Below are positions 62,879 to 64,000 of a stretch of DNA of 64,000 bases, one piece after another. The translations under genes and the position numbers were made by a program. The first letter of the stretch is position 1. Every line of letters begins with the position of its first letter. The stretch is taken from positions 310,001-374,000 of the forward strand of contig CBDATU010000005.1 in NCBI GenBank assembly GCA_965199865.1, read 5' to 3'. The DNA comes from JAPOUP01 sp965199865 (GTDB taxonomy: Bacteria; Pseudomonadota; Alphaproteobacteria; Rhodobacterales; Rhodobacteraceae). The notes under the pieces were generated by a model. It made no database searches, was not told the DNA's origin, and was given only the letters and a program-made list of their open reading frames with translations.

Positions 62879-64000
62879 ATGACGGAAACAAATGACCGAA
62901 TACGCCTTGGCTCCGGCCTGACGATGGAGGCGCTGTATGTAGGATACGGAAAGGAGGATGTTCTGCGCGACATCGGCCTTTCGGTGGCAACTGGCGAATT
63001 TCTGTCCCTTCTCGGACCCTCGGGTTGCGGCAAGAGCACGCTCCTGCGAGCCGTTGCCGGATTTATTCCGCTCAGATCGGGCGATATCCGTCTCGACGGC
63101 CAGAGCATCATTGACCTCCCGCCCGAAAAACGGGGCATGGCGATGATGTTCCAGTCATATGCCCTGTGGCCACACATGACGGTCGAGCAGAATGTCGGTT
63201 ACGGATTGCGCCTGCGCGGCATCCCTCGCCGGAAAGTCGCGGAAAAGGTCAATGACATGCTGAAGCTTGTCGGTCTGCAGGACTTCCGTGACCGCAAACC
63301 CGGCTTCCTTTCCGGAGGTCAGCGGCAGAGAGTGGCGCTGGCCCGCGCCCTTTCCGTAGATCCGCCGGTTCTGCTTCTGGACGAACCCCTGTCCAATCTT
63401 GACGCCGGAATCCGGACGACAATGCGGCATGAAATCCGCTCGCTTCAGCAAAGGCTGGGTCTGACAACGATCATGGTGACCCATGACCAGTCCGAAGCCA
63501 TGTCCATGGCGGACCGGATTGTGGTGCTGGAAAACGGGAGCATTGCCCAGATCGGTGCGCCGGAGGACATCTATCACCGTCCGGCAACACCTTACGTGGC
63601 GCAGTTCATGGGGGCCGGCAATGAATTGCCCGTGACCTTGACTGAGGAAAACGGAGCGCGCGTCCTAAAGCCTCGCAACCGGAGCGCAGGTTCGGATCAG
63701 CCCTACCGGCTCATGTTCAGGAGCGATGCTGCCCGTATCTGCCTGTCCGGCGAGGCAAGGCCGGACGGGTTCCTGGTGACCGGAACAGTGGTTGCGCACA
63801 ACTATCTTGGTTCGGTTTACCGCCATACTCTTGATGTCGATGGCCGACAGGTCATGGTCGACCATCGGCAAAAGCTTCATGTCGGCATGTCCGTCGACAT
63901 GTTGATCCCGGCCACCGCGGGCAATCTCTTCGCAATGAGCGCAACCGCGGCAGCCGGTTCACAGGCCGAGACACGCGTTTCCCTGACCCAGGCAGAAAGC
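62879..64000 (+). CDS. ABC importer ATP-binding protein (FbpC/PotA/MalK type), 3'-truncated by the window
   Basis: The frame is open from ATG 62879 to the end of the window (374 codons, no stop). Motifs are Walker A GPSGCGKST, Q-loop MMFQSYALWPHMTVEQNVGYGL, signature FLSGGQRQRVALARAL, Walker B VLLLDEPLSNLDAGIR and the switch His in MVTHDQSEAMSMADRIVVLENG. A TOBE-like C-terminal part follows (VVAHNYLGSVYRHTLDVDGRQVMV). It is probably the first gene of an importer operon continuing beyond the window; the substrate class (sugar, polyamine or iron) cannot be decided from this subunit. A later start at the ATG at 62924 is possible. Confidence 0.9.
   Translation, partial: MTETNDRIRLGSGLTMEALYVGYGKEDVLRDIGLSVATGEFLSLLGPSGCGKSTLLRAVAGFIPLRSGDIRLDGQSIIDLPPEKRGMAMMFQSYALWPHMTVEQNVGYGLRLRGIPRRKVAEKVNDMLKLVGLQDFRDRKPGFLSGGQRQRVALARALSVDPPVLLLDEPLSNLDAGIRTTMRHEIRSLQQRLGLTTIMVTHDQSEAMSMADRIVVLENGSIAQIGAPEDIYHRPATPYVAQFMGAGNELPVTLTEENGARVLKPRNRSAGSDQPYRLMFRSDAARICLSGEARPDGFLVTGTVVAHNYLGSVYRHTLDVDGRQVMVDHRQKLHVGMSVDMLIPATAGNLFAMSATAAAGSQAETRVSLTQAES

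Noticed and set aside
1..64000. CRISPR arrays, rRNA genes, integrases or phage genes
   Set aside because: No regularly spaced repeats, rRNA signatures or integrase motifs were seen in the window.

Overview
The window looks like chromosome of a heterotrophic alphaproteobacterium of the Rhodobacterales/Rhodospirillales type. This rests on the gene content: a TRAP (C4-dicarboxylate type) transporter, a TctCBA transporter, a hisF-hisE pair, several acyl-CoA dehydrogenases, many sulfatases, and a Fur-type box before a manganese transporter gene. Genes are loosely packed, with many non-coding stretches of 300-1000 bp, several pseudogenes and two insertion-sequence loci that look richer in G+C than their surroundings.

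Layout. 1-2.6 kb: 3' end of a sugar ABC operon (permease, GH32/68-like hydrolase, ATPase). 3.3-3.8 kb: a glycine-zipper lipoprotein. 4.8-12.4 kb: two divergent operons, marR-sulfatase-MBL hydrolase on the minus strand and tctC-tctB-tctA-sulfatase on the plus strand. Two GTTGA/TCAAC palindromes 21 bp apart lie between them, which suggests one MarR-controlled regulon for importing and desulfating an organic acid. 12.9-14.5 kb: hipB with a degraded hipA. 15-16.6 kb: a third sulfatase/phosphonate-ester hydrolase downstream of a perfect 35-nt palindrome. 16.8-22.8 kb: housekeeping genes (tRNA-Tyr, rlmB, a CoA-binding protein, hisF-hisE, MATE pump, two hotdog thioesterases). 22.9-24 kb: a manganese transporter. 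24.2-27.6 kb: McrBC. 28-30.5 kb: a TonB-dependent receptor. 31.2-34.5 kb: two acyl-CoA dehydrogenases. 34.9-37.6 kb: a DUF433/DUF5615 toxin-antitoxin-like pair with a frameshifted antitoxin, and a PD-(D/E)XK nuclease-like gene split by an IS1595 element. 38.6-48.6 kb: a minus-strand operon (TPP enzyme, TRAP transporter, extra binding protein) facing a plus-strand GST-thiolase-FadJ operon. 49.3-55.4 kb: a nest of three mobile elements. 55.8-64 kb: a DMT exporter, an acyl-CoA synthetase, an unknown membrane protein with a 156-bp tandem duplication over its 3' end, a LacI regulator, a 2H phosphoesterase, and the start of another ABC importer gene.

The most unusual feature is the nest at 49,274-55,433. 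The outer element encodes a DUF4338 domain (the DruA domain of Druantia anti-phage systems) fused to an IS4/Tn5-type DDE transposase. An IS110 element has split that gene exactly in frame. The IS110 element carries, in the non-coding segment upstream of its transposase, a second and intact DUF4338-transposase element. Target duplications (11 bp for each DUF4338 element), terminal inverted repeats and the in-frame reconstruction of a 752-aa outer protein all support this order of events.

All functional statements come from reading motifs and neighbourhoods. No database search was run.
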